A DNA stretch of 27,736 nucleotides from Clostridia bacterium (GCA_017632155.1 JAGBRZ010000172.1:1-27736), one strand, 5' to 3'; positions 16,368 to 24,373 are shown, counted from the stretch's first letter. The notes: generated from the letters alone by a model not told the origin. Translations and numbers: made by a program.

Positions 16368-16450
16368 GATGTCCCGATTTGCTCAAGCGAAGTTATTAGG
16401 ATATCGGCGAAATCAATGTAGCTGAACAAAACTTGAACGCTCGCGAGCTT

Positions 16451-16487
16451 CCCCGCCCCTGTTTAAGGGGCGGGGGCAGGGGTGGGG
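16451..16487. repeat. GC-rich hairpin overlapping a potential G-quadruplex
   Basis: CCCCGCCCC (16451-16459), loop TGTTTAA, GGGGCGGGG (16467-16475) make a 9-bp pure G-C stem. The 3' arm continues into four runs of at least four G with loops of C, CA and T (16467-16487), a textbook G-quadruplex motif on the plus strand. The two structures compete for the same bases. Confidence 0.7.
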
Positions 16488-16525
16488 TCCCTATTGCCGC
16501 CGCGTTTTCCATTATATGTAAATTC

Positions 16526-16554
16526 AAAAGCCGAGGCACTAAACCTCGGCTTTT
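16526..16554. terminator. Bidirectional intrinsic terminator
   Basis: AAAAGCCGAGG, 7-base loop, CCTCGGCTTTT: an 11-bp stem with A and T flanks, between the XRE gene region and the convergent phosphoesterase operon. Confidence 0.88.
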
Positions 16555-16556
16555 AA

Positions 16557-17204
16557 TTATTCTCCCAATGGAGTCAAAGTTCTGTAAACTACCGTATGCT
16601 TGTCATCAAGATACTTCGTTTTATGCCAATGACCCGAATACCAATGCTTATATTCGACGCAGTTGTCAACGAAATTCATAAATCCGTTCTGACCGAGGGG
16701 ATTTGCCTTCGGATTTTCGATACGGTATTTATGTGTCAGCACGTAATCGACCTTGTTTTTATGCGCTTTCAGATTGCGATAAGCACGGATGATCTCCTCC
16801 TCGGTCGGCTTTTCCTGCTCCCAGCGAAGACCCATGTCAAACCACTTCTGCGAAGACTTGCATCCGCCCATCGTAAGGAAGGTGTGCCCCTCGATCTCAA
16901 AAATATATCCGCGCATAAGGTGGATGAATCTATCCGAAATGCGGTGAATTCTGCCGCCGCACCAATCTTCCTCGGGGAAGGAATAAAGGTAATCAAAATT
17001 CTCGTGATTTCCGTCAACAAGAGCGATCTTGCAGGTAAGTTCCTCGAAATACTTTGAAAACTCGCGGTTTTCATCGGTATCGCGGAAATGAAGCTCGATA
17101 TCTCCGAGGATGATCAAAAGATCGTCCTCTTTTGCATTTTTGACGTAATCATTGAGCGCGTCAATATTTTTGTCACCGTGTATGTCGCTGATAAAATATA
17201 TCAT
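16557..17204 (-). CDS. Calcineurin-like metallophosphoesterase (cytoplasmic)
   Basis: A 215-residue protein without a signal peptide. The complete metallophosphatase ligand series is visible: SDIHGD (residues 6-11), LGDIE (near 34), GNHEN (near 66), LTHK (near 158) and SGHWHK (near 190). The family hydrolyses phosphomono- or diesters using two metal ions. It overlaps the upstream PHP gene by 4 bp (ATGA) with only a weak ribosome site, so it is translationally coupled and is the last gene of a four-gene operon ending at the shared terminator. The substrate is unknown; the pairing with another phosphoesterase fold suggests sequential or alternative dephosphorylation. Confidence 0.87.
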   Translation of the reverse strand: MIYFISDIHGDKNIDALNDYVKNAKEDDLLIILGDIELHFRDTDENREFSKYFEELTCKIALVDGNHENFDYLYSFPEEDWCGGRIHRISDRFIHLMRGYIFEIEGHTFLTMGGCKSSQKWFDMGLRWEQEKPTEEEIIRAYRNLKAHKNKVDYVLTHKYRIENPKANPLGQNGFMNFVDNCVEYKHWYSGHWHKTKYLDDKHTVVYRTLTPLGE

Positions 17205-17878
17205 TCCCCAATACCGCCGACCGCAAAAATGAGCTTTCTTGAACGAACGAGATCAAGATACTGCTCAACGCTTTCGATCTTCTCCTCCGAAAGTGTTGCG
17301 GAAACGCCAACGTCCTCGGGGCGGTGGCAATCCGAGCCGACGGTGAGAGGCATATCGTATTCCTTTGCCAACACAAGAGTCTTTTCGTTGTTGTTTTCCT
17401 TGCGGCGGCAGAAATTGAGCTCAAAGCCGTCAACGTAATCAGGCTGGGGAACGCAATCCTCACTGCGGGCGCGGTGGGAATGCGCCTGAATAATGGTTAT
17501 TCCGTGCGCCTTGAGATGCGCGTAAAGCTCGTCAATATCAATATCAAAAATATCCTCGCGGAGCTTGAGGAACTCGCGCGTTACGCCGTAAAGCAGATAG
17601 TGATTCTTGTGGAAGGAGAGCTCGACCGAGAAAAGCACCGTAAGACCGATGCGGTCACCCTCTGCCTTTGCCTCAAGATAAGCATCGCAGAGCTTGTCCA
17701 CCTTTTCGGCAAATGTCAGATCCGCGCCAAGCTTCTTGAAATGGTGGGGTGAAAAATGGTCGGATACAAATACGGTATCATAACCCGCTTCCTTGAAAAG
17801 TCTTACCTGCTCGACGGGTGAAAGCTTCGAGCAAGAGGAGACGGGATAGGTGTGCATATGTGCTTCGGTTTTAAACAA
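17201..17878 (-). CDS. PHP-domain phosphoesterase
   Basis: About 225 residues with the four PHP motifs: HMHTY near the N-terminus, VSDHFSPHHF (near 37-46), HSHRAR (near 132), and GSDCHRPEDVG (near 180-190), giving a trinuclear metal site. Members include histidinol-phosphate phosphatases and polymerase-associated domains, but small stand-alone proteins like this act on varied phosphate esters. The best start is TTG 17878, with GAGG 8 bp before it and 20 bp after the propeller gene's stop. An earlier TTG at 17920 would overlap that gene and has no ribosome site. No his genes are present, so I do not call it HisK/HisJ. Confidence 0.82.
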   Translation of the reverse strand: MFKTEAHMHTYPVSSCSKLSPVEQVRLFKEAGYDTVFVSDHFSPHHFKKLGADLTFAEKVDKLCDAYLEAKAEGDRIGLTVLFSVELSFHKNHYLLYGVTREFLKLREDIFDIDIDELYAHLKAHGITIIQAHSHRARSEDCVPQPDYVDGFELNFCRRKENNNEKTLVLAKEYDMPLTVGSDCHRPEDVGVSATLSEEKIESVEQYLDLVRSRKLIFAVGGIGE

Positions 17879-17898
17879 AATTCTGTCCTCTTTTCTGA

Positions 17899-18846
17899 TT
17901 ATAATTCGATCTCGGCGCAAACGATCTTTTTGCGGTTATAGGTATAAACTATATGAAGTATGCCGCCGAGTTCAATTACCGACGGATAGGCAAATCCGCC
18001 CTCCTCGGTTTCAAGATCAAGCTCTTTTTTGAAGCTTACTCCGTTGTCCTCCGATACAAATACAGACAAGGGAGTTCTCGGACCCCAATTCTTTTCGATG
18101 GGGTTGCAGATCAGAACGATTCTTCCGTCCGAAAGCTTGACGCAATCGATACCGCTGTTATTGTTAGGCATATCGGTCGGATAGATCGGCGACCAGGTTT
18201 CTCCGTAATCCTTCGAATCCGAACGGTATATTCTTCCGATATTTGAGCGCACAAGCGCGTGAATATTGCCCGCTTCACTTTCCCACAGAGTTGGCTGAAT
18301 AACGTTGACCTTTTCTGCATTTTCAAGCTCGACGGGAAGGTCTTTTTTATGCCATTCCTTGCCATCGAAAATATCGACAAAGCAACGCCACGGGCCCTTT
18401 TCTGTGGATCCGGGAGCGAGGATGTTTCCGTTTGAAATGCGGATAGGCTTGTTCTTGACGGGTCCTCTGCCGCCGCTTGCGTCGCCTTCGACAAGCTCGC
18501 GCGGTTCTGACCAGGTCTCGCCGAAATCCTTCGAGGTAATATATCGCGTGTGCCAATCGGCGATGGGATAACCCATTTTATAAAACAATACAACTTCCCC
18601 GTTCATCTCAAATAAAACGGGATTCCAATGCTGAATTCCAAGCTCCGGCGTGACCGCGCGCGGGGCGCTCCAACACTCACCGTCAAAGCTGCTGACAAAT
18701 ATGAGAACGTCGGGATTCGCCTCCTTTGTTCCTGCAAACCAAGCCGCGAGCTTTCTGCCATCCTCACGGACGATGATGGTCGATGCGTGGCATTCGGGTG
18801 TCGGAAGCGGCTCGCCGAATATGAACTCCTGCTTTATGAGCTTCAT
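17899..18846 (-). CDS. BNR/Asp-box beta-propeller, sialidase-like protein
   Basis: A 315-residue single-domain propeller without a signal peptide, so probably cytoplasmic. Asp-box repeats are visible as SKDFGETW, SKDYGETW and SEDNGVSF. Conserved segments PECHAST, HWNPVLF, GPVKNKP and NSGID match the exo-alpha-sialidase-like BNR_2 family. The FRIP motif of true GH33 sialidases is absent, so sialidase activity is doubtful; other propeller families act on different sugars (for example rhamnose-glucuronate in GH145). Start ATG 18846 has GGAGG 6 bp upstream inside the aldolase gene, whose stop is one base away. An open extension to 18924 has no ribosome site. Operon context with an aldolase suggests intracellular handling of a sugar acid or glycoside; this is inference. 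Confidence 0.75.
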   Translation of the reverse strand: MKLIKQEFIFGEPLPTPECHASTIIVREDGRKLAAWFAGTKEANPDVLIFVSSFDGECWSAPRAVTPELGIQHWNPVLFEMNGEVVLFYKMGYPIADWHTRYITSKDFGETWSEPRELVEGDASGGRGPVKNKPIRISNGNILAPGSTEKGPWRCFVDIFDGKEWHKKDLPVELENAEKVNVIQPTLWESEAGNIHALVRSNIGRIYRSDSKDYGETWSPIYPTDMPNNNSGIDCVKLSDGRIVLICNPIEKNWGPRTPLSVFVSEDNGVSFKKELDLETEEGGFAYPSVIELGGILHIVYTYNRKKIVCAEIEL

Positions 18847-18847
18847 T

Positions 18848-19624
18848 TTACGCCTCCATATGATACTGCTGGAGCAATTTTCTCGTGTTCTTCGCGGCGT
18901 CAAAAACGAAGTTCCAATCCGCACCCACGGTCATCATATCAATTCCAAGCTCCGACCAGAATTTGAGCGTTTCGGGACGAAGGTCACCCGTTGCAAGACC
19001 GACGTATTTGCCGTTTTCCTTGACTATCTTCAGCGCGCGGCGGATCTGCTCCATCGTCTTCTCGCCGAAAACGTTTCCAAGCTCTCCAAGAGAGCCCGAA
19101 AGATCGTTCGGGCCGAAGATAAATCCGTCGATATAGGGGATCTTGACGATCTCTTCAAGATTCTCAACACATTCAACGTGCTCGATCTGCATAAATCGGC
19201 AAAGCTCAAGGCTTTCTTCATCGGTGTAATACTTGCAGTCGGTCTCGCCGTATCGGATAGCTCTCATCGGACCAAATCCGCGCGTACCGTGAGGCGGGTA
19301 AAGCGTTGCTCCAATCATCTCACGAACCTCCTCGGGAGTGCGCATCATCGGGAAAATGATGCCCTCGGGACCCATTTCAAGTATCTTTTTGGTAACGGTG
19401 AGGTCATTCTGCGGCAGTCTTACGACCGATGCCGCGCCCACCGAACGCGCCGCATTCAGGTGGCAGAGCACCTCCTTATATGACATATATGTATGCTCCA
19501 TATTTATCCAAATGTAGTCATATCCAACGATGCCCATGATCTCGCAAAGTGCGGGATCGGTAAGGCTGACAAGCGTGCCGCAAGTCTTTTCACCATTTTT
19601 GATCTTTTCACGAAGAATATTCAT
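18848..19624 (-). CDS. HpcH/HpaI-family aldolase (2-keto-3-deoxy sugar acid type)
   Basis: A 258-residue TIM-barrel class II aldolase that splits 2-keto-3-deoxy acids into pyruvate and an aldehyde. Family markers are the metal/pyruvate segments DYIWINMEHTY (residues ~36-46), PPHGTRGFGP (near 110), IEHVECVENLEEI (the metal-binding Glu region) and FGPNDLSGSLG (near 170). The wording is closest to the RhmA/GarL/HpaI group. AAGGAG lies 6 bp before ATG 19624. It is the first gene of the four-gene operon. Without accessory dehydratases or kinases nearby, I cannot tell whether its substrate is a rhamnonate, galactarate or other keto-deoxy acid. Confidence 0.85.
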   Translation of the reverse strand: MNILREKIKNGEKTCGTLVSLTDPALCEIMGIVGYDYIWINMEHTYMSYKEVLCHLNAARSVGAASVVRLPQNDLTVTKKILEMGPEGIIFPMMRTPEEVREMIGATLYPPHGTRGFGPMRAIRYGETDCKYYTDEESLELCRFMQIEHVECVENLEEIVKIPYIDGFIFGPNDLSGSLGELGNVFGEKTMEQIRRALKIVKENGKYVGLATGDLRPETLKFWSELGIDMMTVGADWNFVFDAAKNTRKLLQQYHMEA

Positions 19625-19660
19625 AGGAATCTCCTTAAAATATAAAAAATGTATGGAATA

Positions 19661-19689
19661 ATAATATCACAAAAGAACTCAAAAATCAA
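19661..19689 (-). promoter_or_regulatory. Sigma-A promoter of the aldolase operon
   Basis: On the minus strand, TTGATT (19684-19689), a 17-bp spacer and TATTAT (19661-19666). It is back to back with the kinase promoter, with 8 bp between the two -35 boxes. Confidence 0.65.
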
Positions 19690-19697
19690 GTATTTTC

Positions 19698-19726
19698 TTG
19701 ACAAATTATTTCCCTTTTGATATAAT
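19698..19726 (+). promoter_or_regulatory. Perfect consensus sigma-A promoter of the kinase-lipoprotein operon
   Basis: TTGACA (19698-19703), exactly 17 bp and TATAAT (19721-19726); both hexamers match consensus at every position. Confidence 0.92.
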
Positions 19727-19753
19727 AAAGAAAAATACCTCGGAGGTGACATT

Positions 19754-20242
19754 ATGAAACGCATTATGATCATCGGCTGTCCCGGAAGCGGCAAGAGCAC
19801 CTTTGCTCGCGCGCTTGCGGCAAAAAAGGGGCTGCCACTTTACTACCTTGATATGATGTATTGGAACCCCGACCGAACGACCAAGCCTAAGGAGGAATTC
19901 CGCGCGGCACTCCGCGAAACCGTTGCGCTGCCCGAATGGATAATCGACGGCAATTACGGTTCGACGCTCGAAATAAGGATGGAAGTCTGCGACACCGTCA
20001 TATTCCTCGACTATCCCGTCGAGGTGTGCATCGCCGGAGTCGAAGAACGCCGCGGCAAACCGCGACCCGATATGCCGTGGGTCGAAACCGAGCCCGATCT
20101 TGAATTCATCGAATTTATCAAAAAATACAATGAAGAAAGCCGCCCGAAGGTGATTGAATTGCTTGAAAAATATAAGGAAAAGAATATTATCATTTTCAAA
20201 TCGAGAGCCGAGGCGGATGAGTATTTAAGGAGGGCATTGTGA
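19754..20242 (+). CDS. P-loop nucleoside-type kinase, 'DNA topology modulation protein'-like
   Basis: A 162-residue cytoplasmic protein of the adenylate-kinase-like P-loop group. Walker A GCPGSGKST is at residues 8-16. Then come the LDMMYWNPD segment and WIIDGNYGST (near 57-66), which resemble proteins annotated as DNA topology modulation protein (FlaR-like), followed by VIFLDYPVEVC. The annotation name is historical; a small-molecule kinase role is more plausible. GGAGG lies 6 bp before the ATG. Its stop overlaps the next gene's start region by one base (TGATG), so the two are coupled, although a shared role with a large lipoprotein is not obvious. Confidence 0.8.
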   Translation: MKRIMIIGCPGSGKSTFARALAAKKGLPLYYLDMMYWNPDRTTKPKEEFRAALRETVALPEWIIDGNYGSTLEIRMEVCDTVIFLDYPVEVCIAGVEERRGKPRPDMPWVETEPDLEFIEFIKKYNEESRPKVIELLEKYKEKNIIIFKSRAEADEYLRRAL

Positions 20243-22422
20243 TGAAACGAGTGATTTGCGCTTTGATTGCTTTTATAATGCTTTTCTGCACCGTCGCTTG
20301 CTCTCCGGGTACAGGTGGAGCCGTCACAGACGAAGCAACAACTAAACATATCGAAACCGAACCCGAAACCACGGAAGAACCCGAAGAAACAGAAACACCA
20401 CTCGTCATCAAGGAGGACACGCTCGTGTTTGCACAGAACAATATTTCAGAATACACCATCATCCGTCCCGAAAATTCGACGGATGCGAATATGAAAGCCG
20501 CAAGTGAGCTTCGCAGCTACATCGAAAAGATCTCGGGCATCCAGATTCCCGTAAAGACCGATGCCGAACCGATAGGCAAGTATGAGATCCTTGTCGGCTA
20601 CACCAACCGTTCTGCGGAAGGTCAGTTTGATACGGCAAAGCTCGGGGATGAGGGATTTGTTATCGAAACCGTCGGCAAAAAGCTTTTCATCGCGGGCAGC
20701 GGCGTGCGCGGCGCGCTTTATGGCGTTTACACCTTTCTCGAGGACTACCTTGGATGCCGTTTTTACGCATCTGATTTCGAAAAGATCCCGAAGCGTGACA
20801 CGCTCGGCATTCAGCCCATCGAGCGCGACGAGCAGATCCCCGTTTTCGAATACCGTGACATTGACTTTGTAACCTCAAGACAAAACAATTTCCAAGCCAA
20901 GCTCAAGGCAAACGGCGTTTACAACAACACCCCCGCGGAATACGGCGGAAAGATCGAGTACATCGGCGGTTTTGTTCATACCTTGGAGAACTGGATTTCC
21001 GTAAAAGAATATTTTGCCGACCATCCCGAGTATTTTGCCCTCAATGAAGATGGCACGCGCCAGAGTGGCTGGGGCGCACAGCCCTGCCTTTCGAATCCCG
21101 ACGTGATGAATCTCGTCAAAGAGAAGGTTCGTTCCCTTCTGGAAGACCGCCCCGATGCGAAGATCATCTCGATCTCACAGCCCGATAACGGCACTGCGCA
21201 AAAGCCTTGTATGTGCAAGAATTGCAAAAAGATCTATGAGGAAGAGGGCGCATATTCGGGCGCCCAGATCCGATTTGTCAACGCCATTGCCGAAGAATTT
21301 GCGAAGGATTATCCCGATCTGAAATTCGATACCCTCGCTTATCACCACACCAGAAGCATCTGCAAAACACCTCCCGCAGACAACGTCATCATCCGCTTCT
21401 GCACTATTGAATGCTGCTTCTCGCATCCTCTTGGCACTTGCAAGGATGTTTACGCTATGGCGGGCAGCGAAAAGACGATCTCCGAGGACATTTCCGACTG
21501 GGCCAAGGTCAGCGACAAGCTCTACGTTTGGGACTATACCACCAACTACGTTGAATCGGTAGCATTCTTCCCCAACTTCAACGTTCTGCTTCAGAACGCT
21601 AAATTCTTTGCCGATAACCACGTCATCGGCGTTTATGAGGAAGGCAACTTCTTCTCAGACACCTGCGACTTCTCCGAGCTCCGCTCATACATTATGGCAA
21701 AAATTCTTTGGGATCCCTATATGTCCGAGGAGGAATATTGGGGACTGATCGATGACTTCCTGCGCGATTATTACGGCAAGGGATGGAAATACATCCGCGA
21801 ATATATCAACCTCGGCCAGAAGATCGTCGAGGATAAGCATTTCGGCATCCACGATAAATTCTCCTATACCATCTTTGCCCCCACGGTTGACCACACCAAC
21901 CGAAAGCTCCCCGCAGACCTCACGCTTGATATGATAAAGAATTACAAGGAAACCGATTGGTCGAAGTATATCAATTACAGTGCAAAGGTCGAAGAATGCG
22001 AGCTCGTCACCCGCGGCTTTGAGCTTTTCGATGCCGCGCTTGAAAAAGCCACGCCCGATCAGGCAGAGCGCATCAAAAAGCTCCGCCTCATTCCCGAATT
22101 CGCTCATTCCTATGCATTGAATGAGGTATACGGCGGCGATGCATTGAAGGATAATATCATCAATCTCCTTTATGACTTCTTCAAGACCGATGCGGGAAAG
22201 AACGTGCCCATGAGCGAAAGGACCGCGCTGACCCTTGCAGTACGTGATCACGTTGAGAAAATGTACGGCGATATATATGAAAATTACAACCGCGATCTTT
22301 ACTCTCGCGCGCTCGAATACGGTCTTTATCAGATCTATGAGGGTATGCCCCGCGTTGAAAGCATTGACGATCCCAAGCTCAACCTCAAGGTTACTCCTGA
22401 CAAATGGAGACCGAGAAATTAA
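20242..22422 (+). CDS. DUF4838-type lipoprotein, putative glycoside hydrolase
   Basis: A 726-residue exported lipoprotein. The signal peptide ends in a lipobox-like TVAC with the lipid-acceptor Cys20, and a Thr/Glu-rich spacer follows to ~55. Residues ~57-170 resemble the N-terminal domain found in GH67-type and related enzymes (ELRSYIEKISG, ILVGYTNRS, GALYGVYTFLEDYLGCRFY). The central part (~195-480) matches the DUF4838 pattern, with SISQPDNG, CMCKNCK (a Cys cluster), YVWDYTTNY and VYEEGNFFSD. The last ~230 residues are helical. DUF4838 proteins are presumed to act on polysaccharides, but activity is not established. ATG 20242 has AAGGAGG 8 bp upstream; a GTG one codon earlier is possible. 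No sugar transporter is adjacent. Confidence 0.8.
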   Translation: MKRVICALIAFIMLFCTVACSPGTGGAVTDEATTKHIETEPETTEEPEETETPLVIKEDTLVFAQNNISEYTIIRPENSTDANMKAASELRSYIEKISGIQIPVKTDAEPIGKYEILVGYTNRSAEGQFDTAKLGDEGFVIETVGKKLFIAGSGVRGALYGVYTFLEDYLGCRFYASDFEKIPKRDTLGIQPIERDEQIPVFEYRDIDFVTSRQNNFQAKLKANGVYNNTPAEYGGKIEYIGGFVHTLENWISVKEYFADHPEYFALNEDGTRQSGWGAQPCLSNPDVMNLVKEKVRSLLEDRPDAKIISISQPDNGTAQKPCMCKNCKKIYEEEGAYSGAQIRFVNAIAEEFAKDYPDLKFDTLAYHHTRSICKTPPADNVIIRFCTIECCFSHPLGTCKDVYAMAGSEKTISEDISDWAKVSDKLYVWDYTTNYVESVAFFPNFNVLLQNAKFFADNHVIGVYEEGNFFSDTCDFSELRSYIMAKILWDPYMSEEEYWGLIDDFLRDYYGKGWKYIREYINLGQKIVEDKHFGIHDKFSYTIFAPTVDHTNRKLPADLTLDMIKNYKETDWSKYINYSAKVEECELVTRGFELFDAALEKATPDQAERIKKLRLIPEFAHSYALNEVYGGDALKDNIINLLYDFFKTDAGKNVPMSERTALTLAVRDHVEKMYGDIYENYNRDLYSRALEYGLYQIYEGMPRVESIDDPKLNLKVTPDKWRPRN

Positions 22423-22477
22423 CCCCCTCGTTTTTCAAAATTCATTAAAATCATCAAAATATTTTTTTAAGAATCTA

Positions 22478-22506
22478 TTGACAACCCAGTTTTATTGTGC
22501 TATAAT
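22478..22506 (+). promoter_or_regulatory. Perfect consensus sigma-A promoter of the T-box operon
   Basis: TTGACA (22478-22483), exactly 17 bp and TATAAT (22501-22506). This is a maximal promoter, as expected when control is exerted by a downstream riboswitch. Confidence 0.92.
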
Positions 22507-22511
22507 ATCCC

Positions 22512-22789
22512 CATCAAATGCGATGAGCAAAAAGTAGTAGGTTGGAAAAACCTTTCAGAGAGTTGCCGGATGGTGCGAGGCAATGGGGTATCCTTCTCGA
22601 ATTCATTTTGTTAGCAGTGCGCTGAATCGGAGTGATCCGTAGTAGGATGCAACGGGTGTTCCCGTCACAGAACTAAGGTATGCAAGTACCTGAAAAGGTC
22701 GTCTTCGTGAGATGACGGCGAACTGAGGTGGTACCACGGGATATAATTTCTCGTCCTCTGTATTCTTTTCGGATGCAGAGGACGTTTTT
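22512..22789 (+). ncRNA. T-box leader, predicted to read tRNA-Phe
   Basis: A cis-acting transcription-attenuation riboswitch. Stem I carries AGTA (22533-22536 or 22536-22539), AGAGAG (22557-22562), and the distal stem GTTGCC/GGCAAT around a loop with GGTGCGAG. Its 3' side reads GAA-TTC-A (22599-22605) just before the closing TTTTG. The specifier is therefore UUC (Phe), followed by the usual purine. Further hairpins are ACGGG/CCCGT and GGTA/TACC. The T-box element at 22721-22739 contains TGGT (22729-22732), complementary to an ACCA tRNA end. The terminator is CGTCCTCTG...CAGAGGACG (22752-22784) followed by T5. Uncharged tRNA-Phe should prevent termination. The class is near certain; the specifier comes from reading by eye. 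Confidence 0.92.
22752..22789 (+). terminator. Conditional terminator of the T-box
   Basis: A 12-bp stem with one G-U pair, a 9-base loop and a run of five T. Mutually exclusive with the antiterminator formed by the T-box element just upstream. Confidence 0.9.
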
Positions 22790-22850
22790 GTTTGTCCTTT
22801 ACTCCGAGCCCCAGAACGAGCAAAAGCTCAGAAAGAAAGGAAACCACAAA

Positions 22851-24164
22851 ATGACGGAAAAGAGATATTTCCAGAAAGAAATTGAAACAATGCCTCGCGA
22901 GGAAATGCGAGCGCTTCAATCAGAAAAACTCGTAAAGCAGGTCAAGCGCGTTTATGAGAACGTGAAATACTACCGCGACCTGATGGACGAAAAGGGTGTT
23001 ACACCCGACGATATAAAGAGCATTGACGATCTTCACAAGCTCCCCTTCCTCACCAAATCCGATCTTCGCGACGCTTACCCCTACGGACTTCTCGGCACAG
23101 ATCTGAAAAACTGCGTTCGTATACATTCCACCTCCGGCACAACCGGCAAGCGTGTTGTCGCTTACTATACTCAAAACGATATCAACCTTTGGGAGGATTG
23201 CTGTGCTCGCGCGCTGACTGCCGCAGGTGCAACAAACGAGGACGTTTGTCATGTCGCATACGGCTACGGACTCTTCACCGGTGGCTTTGGACTCAACGGC
23301 GGCTCGCAGAAGGTGGGCTGTCTGACACTTCCAATGTCATCGGGCAGCACCGACCGTCAGATCCAGTTTATGCAGGATCTCCACTCCACCATCCTCTGCT
23401 GTACCCCCTCTTATGCAGCATATATCGGCGAAACTCTCAAGGAGATGGGCATCTCCCCCGACGATCTTGACCTGAAGGCAGGCATCTTCGGCGCAGAGCC
23501 CTGGACAGAGGAAATGCGCCGCGACATTGAAAAGTCGCTCGGCATCAAGGCTTACGATATTTACGGTCTCACCGAGACCTCCGGCCCCGGCGTTGCATTC
23601 GAATGCGAGGCGCAGAAGGGTATGCACATCAATGAGGACCATTTCTTTGCCGAGATCATCGACCCCGAAACGGGCGAGGTTCTCCCCGAAGGCTCAAAGG
23701 GCGAGCTTGTGTTCACCAGCCTTGATAAGGAAGGCTTTCCGCTTCTCCGCTACCGCACCCGCGATATCTGCGTTCTCTCGCGCGAAAAATGCTCATGCGG
23801 CAGAACTCTCATCAAGATGTCAAAGCCGATGGGACGTAGCGACGATATGCTCATCATCCGCGGCGTAAACGTATTCCCCTCACAGATCGAAACCGTTCTA
23901 ATCAAGGAAGGCTATTCCCCCAACTACCTCATCGAGGTCGACCGCGTCAAGAACAACGATACCCTTGACGTTTACGTTGAACGTAACCCCGAGCAGTTCT
24001 CGGATACCGTCCGCGATCTTGCAATTATGGAAAGATCCCTCGCCGAGGCGATCAAGACGATGCTCGGAATCAACCCGAAGGTTCATCTCGTCGCGCCCAA
24101 GTCGATTCAGAGAAGCGAGGGCAAGGCAGTCCGTGTTATCGACAAGAGAAAACTTCATGATTAA
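22851..24164 (+). CDS. Phenylacetate-CoA ligase (PaaK-type)
   Basis: A 437-residue adenylate-forming enzyme, the normal size for PaaK, which makes phenylacetyl-CoA (or a related arylacetyl-CoA) from the acid, ATP and CoA. Visible motifs: HSTSGTTGK (the P-loop-like AMP-binding motif, near 95), FGAEPWTEEM, YDIYGLTETSGPG (near 240), RYRTRDIC (near 302), and GRSDDMLIIRGVNVFPSQIE, the C-terminal hinge. Start ATG 22851 has AAAGGA 8-9 bp upstream; the frame stays open back into the T-box but that part is leader. Control by a phenylalanine-type T-box and the following ACT gene argue for a biosynthetic (phenylacetate to phenylalanine) rather than catabolic role. No paa catabolic genes are present. Confidence 0.9.
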   Translation: MTEKRYFQKEIETMPREEMRALQSEKLVKQVKRVYENVKYYRDLMDEKGVTPDDIKSIDDLHKLPFLTKSDLRDAYPYGLLGTDLKNCVRIHSTSGTTGKRVVAYYTQNDINLWEDCCARALTAAGATNEDVCHVAYGYGLFTGGFGLNGGSQKVGCLTLPMSSGSTDRQIQFMQDLHSTILCCTPSYAAYIGETLKEMGISPDDLDLKAGIFGAEPWTEEMRRDIEKSLGIKAYDIYGLTETSGPGVAFECEAQKGMHINEDHFFAEIIDPETGEVLPEGSKGELVFTSLDKEGFPLLRYRTRDICVLSREKCSCGRTLIKMSKPMGRSDDMLIIRGVNVFPSQIETVLIKEGYSPNYLIEVDRVKNNDTLDVYVERNPEQFSDTVRDLAIMERSLAEAIKTMLGINPKVHLVAPKSIQRSEGKAVRVIDKRKLHD

Positions 24165-24165
24165 C

Positions 24166-24192
24166 CAATTGTAAAACTACGTTTTACAATTG
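24166..24192. repeat. Perfect hairpin between paaK and the ACT gene
   Basis: CAATTGTAAAAC, loop TAC, GTTTTACAATTG: a 12-bp perfect stem beginning just after the ligase stop codon. No T run follows, so it may stabilise the mRNA end or be part of the neighbouring repeat. Confidence 0.7.
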
Positions 24193-24330
24193 AAGACGCG
24201 CGCTTATCGCCGCCGCCAAAATCAAGGATTTTGACGCCTCCCCTCGGCGCGCGGGCTCGCACCGCTCGCCAAAAAGGTGTTTTTCCGTAGGCAAAGCCCC
24301 CGAAAAAACGAATTTTATTGAAAATTGCGT
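24193..24330. repeat. Mosaic palindromic intergenic element within the paaK-ACT operon
   Basis: This stretch contains GCGCGC near both ends of its first half (24197-24202 and about 24247), a CAAAATC/GATTTTG hairpin (24217-24233), GC-rich arms, and AAAAAGG/CCGAAAAAA segments. Base composition differs from the genes on either side. On the minus strand it gives an open frame with an FFGGFAYGK...RAVRARAPRGG peptide that I recall as a common spurious product of dispersed repeats in gut Clostridia. I read it as an inserted repeat, not a gene. Confidence 0.55.
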
Positions 24331-24373
24331 AATCATACAGGTCATAAACTTCACGATTAAAAGGAGATTTATT

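Noticed and set aside
17879..17920. Upstream TTG start for the PHP protein
   Set aside because: It would overlap the preceding gene's end and has no ribosome site; the TTG at 17878 has GAGG at 8 bp.
18847..18924. N-terminal extension of the BNR protein
   Set aside because: It lies within the aldolase coding region, has no ribosome site, and gives a low-complexity Arg/Ser peptide not seen in the family.
21685..22251. Long minus-strand open frame inside the DUF4838 lipoprotein gene
   Set aside because: A shadow of the real gene produced by its codon bias, with no ribosome binding site or recognisable domain.
22728..22850. Extension of the phenylacetate-CoA ligase frame into the leader
   Set aside because: This part is the T-box terminator region. 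The ATG at 22851 has a ribosome site and gives the usual protein length.
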